Positions 11,706 through 13,020 of a stretch of DNA of 13,020 nucleotides are shown here, piece by piece. The translations under genes and the position numbers were made by a program. Position 1 is the first letter of the stretch, and each line of letters begins with the position of its first letter. Source of the DNA: Pseudomonadota bacterium (GTDB lineage Bacteria > Pseudomonadota > Alphaproteobacteria > Caulobacterales > Caulobacteraceae). Under the pieces are notes generated by a model that was not told where the DNA came from, did not search any database, and saw nothing but the letters and a program-made list of their open reading frames with translations. Where the stretch lies: NCBI GenBank assembly GCA_023433585.1, contig JAEZCL010000291.1, positions 1 through 13,020 on the forward strand. Direction: 5' to 3'.

Positions 11706-12560
11706 TCACACCGCCATGTTGTCGATCAGTCGCGTCTTGCCCAGCCAGGCCGCCGCCAGGATGCGCGCGGGGGCGTCCACGGCGCCGCTGAACGGCGACA
11801 GGTCCTCGGCCCGGCGCACGGCTATGTAGTCGACCTTGCCGAACCCGGATGCGATCAGCGCCTCTTCGGCGTCCGCCTCCACCGCCGCGACCGGCTGGCC
11901 CGCCGCCGCCCGGTCCGCCGCTTCGCGCAGCACCGCATTCAGCCGCCGCGCCGTCGCCAGCTCGTCGGGCGACAGATAGGCGTTGCGCGACGACAGGGCC
12001 AGGCCGTGTTCGTCCCGCACCGTCGGCGCGCCGACGATCTCGGTGGGAATGTCCAGGTCGCGCGCCATACGCCTAACAACCAGTAATTGCTGATAATCTT
12101 TCTCGCCGAACACGGCCACGTCCGCCTGGACCTGGTTCAGCAGCTTGGCCACCACCACCGCCACACCGGCGAAGAAGTGGGGCCGGAAGTCGGTCTCCAG
12201 CCCTTCGGCCGGGCCGCCCACCTGAACGCCGGTGGCGAAGCCGGGCGGATACATCTCGGCCGCGTCCGGCGCGAACAGGATCGAACACCCCGCCGCCGCC
12301 AGCAGCTCGGCGTCCCGCGCCTCCTGCCGGGGATAGGTTCCCAGGTCCTCGTGCGCCGCGAACTGGGTCGGGTTGACGAACACGCTGGCGATCACCGCGT
12401 CCGCCCGCCGCCGCGCTTCGGCCGCCAGCGTCAGGTGTCCTTCGTGCAGGGCGCCCATGGTGGGAACGAACCCGATGCGCTTTCCCGCGTTCCTCAGGGC
12501 GGCGACCTGTCGACGAAGATCGGCGACGGTGCGCGCCAGGGTCAGGGTGTGTTGCGTCAT
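11706..12560 (-). CDS. panC: Pantoate--beta-alanine ligase (pantothenate synthetase)
   Basis: A 284-residue cytoplasmic enzyme that joins pantoate and beta-alanine with ATP to make pantothenate, the precursor of coenzyme A. Length is normal (283 in E. coli). Motifs in order are FVPTMGALHEGHLTL with the HxGH nucleotide-binding signature (about 32-46), SVFVNPTQF, HFFAGVAVVVAKLLN, FGEKDYQQL (about 149) and LSSRNAYL (about 187), the equivalent of the KMSKS loop. All key residues are present. The start at 12560 gives the expected N-terminus; the binding site is weak (GGGT about 10 bases upstream). Its usual partner panB is not in the window. It converges with gor and diverges from the lipoprotein gene, so it is transcribed alone, from a promoter in 12561-12635. 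Coenzyme A supply is relevant to the acyl-CoA pathway upstream, but no physical link is implied. Confidence 0.97.
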   Translation of the reverse strand: MTQHTLTLARTVADLRRQVAALRNAGKRIGFVPTMGALHEGHLTLAAEARRRADAVIASVFVNPTQFAAHEDLGTYPRQEARDAELLAAAGCSILFAPDAAEMYPPGFATGVQVGGPAEGLETDFRPHFFAGVAVVVAKLLNQVQADVAVFGEKDYQQLLVVRRMARDLDIPTEIVGAPTVRDEHGLALSSRNAYLSPDELATARRLNAVLREAADRAAAGQPVAAVEADAEEALIASGFGKVDYIAVRRAEDLSPFSGAVDAPARILAAAWLGKTRLIDNMAV

Positions 12561-12570
12561 GGTTTACCCG

Positions 12571-12587
12571 TTAACCCCGCCGGTTAA
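12571..12587. promoter_or_regulatory. Inverted repeat in the panC/lipoprotein divergent promoter region
   Basis: TTAACC-CCGCC-GGTTAA is a perfect 6-bp inverted repeat in the 75-base gap between two divergent genes, 11 bases upstream of panC. It could be an operator. The two TTAA cores are 9 bases apart, whereas the Caulobacter CtrA site has 7, so CtrA binding is doubtful. Confidence 0.4.
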
Positions 12588-12635
12588 GCGTGTCTTTCAA
12601 CGGCGTCTTGAGAGCCGCCCGCTAGGGTGGCGCTT

Positions 12636-13020
12636 ATGACGCCGACCGACCTGTTCCGTAAAGTGCTGATGGCCGCAGCGACATTGTCGCTGGGCGCCTG
12701 CGGCATGGTCGAGGCCGATCCGCATCGGTTCGAGACCCTGGCTGAGCGCGTGGCCGATATCCGGTTGTCGGCTGAGCCTTCGCGTGACGCGCCGGCCGCC
12801 CCGCGCGCCGCCGATGAATCCGGTCTGCGCCCCGCTCTTCGGGTCGAGGTGCTGGATCCGCACGCATTATGGGACGCCCGGGACGGCGGCCTGCGCGGCT
12901 TCGTCGAGGCGGCGGCTCCCGCCGTGGCCGAAGCGGCGGCGCCCGCGATCGTCCAGGCCGCGTCCGATCAGGTCACCCGCGCCGTCTCCGCCCATCTGCG
13001 CCCGCCGCGCGACGTGGCCG
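12636..13020 (+). CDS. Probable lipoprotein, 5' part only
   Basis: An open frame from ATG 12636 that runs off the right edge (128 complete codons). AGGGTGG lies six bases before the start. The N-terminus, MTPTDLFRKVLMAAATLSLGACG, is a lipoprotein signal: a basic start, a hydrophobic core and a lipobox LGAC with Cys22 as the lipidation site. The mature part is rich in Ala, Pro, Arg and Glu and probably extended or helical: an early FETLAERVADIRL segment, a Pro/Ala linker, LRVEVLDPHALWDARDGG, and then an Ala-rich helix (FVEAAAPAVAEAAAPAIVQAAS). I recognise no family from this portion. It is divergent from panC. Third-position GC is high, as expected for a real gene here, and the frame has no stop for 385 bases. 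Confidence 0.7.
   Translation, partial: MTPTDLFRKVLMAAATLSLGACGMVEADPHRFETLAERVADIRLSAEPSRDAPAAPRAADESGLRPALRVEVLDPHALWDARDGGLRGFVEAAAPAVAEAAAPAIVQAASDQVTRAVSAHLRPPRDVA

Noticed and set aside
11244..12086. Open frame on the + strand through the gor-panC gap and into panC
   Set aside because: It crosses repeat C and then runs antisense to panC; no domain or binding site supports it.
12571..12587. CtrA cell-cycle regulator binding site
   Set aside because: The two TTAA cores are 9 bases apart, not the 7 of the known Caulobacter consensus. It is kept only as an unspecified inverted repeat.
12608..12637. Leaderless promoter (TTGAGA with a -10-like CGCTTA) for the lipoprotein gene
   Set aside because: The -10 match is poor and overlaps the start codon, while a good ribosome binding site (AGGGTGG) argues for a leadered mRNA.

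Overview
The window is high-GC DNA (about two thirds G+C by eye) and looks like a chromosomal segment of an alphaproteobacterium, most likely Caulobacterales close to Brevundimonas. This rests on gene content and order (methylcrotonyl-CoA carboxylase genes, then glmU, rpiA and gor), on codon use, and on the many GC-rich palindromic intergenic repeats. The genus is an inference. No rRNA, tRNA, CRISPR array or classical transposase is visible.

Region 1 (1-7117) is a leucine/isovalerate degradation locus: the 3' part of the carboxylase beta subunit gene (mccB/liuB), a methylglutaconyl-CoA hydratase (liuC), a DUF3667 zinc-ribbon membrane protein, the biotin-containing alpha subunit (mccA/liuD), and a small exported protein overlapping the end of mccA. 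Between mccB and liuC lies an accessory block (600-2580): an unknown membrane protein, a DUF559 nuclease gene framed by 52-bp inverted repeats, an AT-rich promoter with a small unknown gene, and an opposed DUF2200 gene. Pieces of the mccB 3' end recur inside this block, which suggests it grew by insertion or duplication at that gene end.

Region 2 (7118-11130) is housekeeping: glmU (UDP-GlcNAc synthesis), rpiA (pentose phosphate pathway) and gor (glutathione reductase), all on the + strand and separated by palindromic repeat elements of two families. One element sits between glmU and rpiA as a head-to-head pair. Two related elements have 26-bp terminal inverted repeats, and one of these ends 14 bp before the gor start.

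Region 3 (11131-13020): a 575-bp gene-free stretch of repeats and one AT-rich patch lies between the convergent gor and panC genes. panC (pantothenate synthesis) is on the - strand. A divergent, unfinished gene for a probable lipoprotein runs off the right edge.

The most unusual signals are: (a) the DUF559 cassette, whose start region and stop codon lie in inverted palindromic repeats that show compensatory base changes; (b) three echoes of the mccB 3' end; (c) an in-frame palindromic repeat insertion in mccA; and (d) a sharp GC drop confined to the linker domain of mccA.
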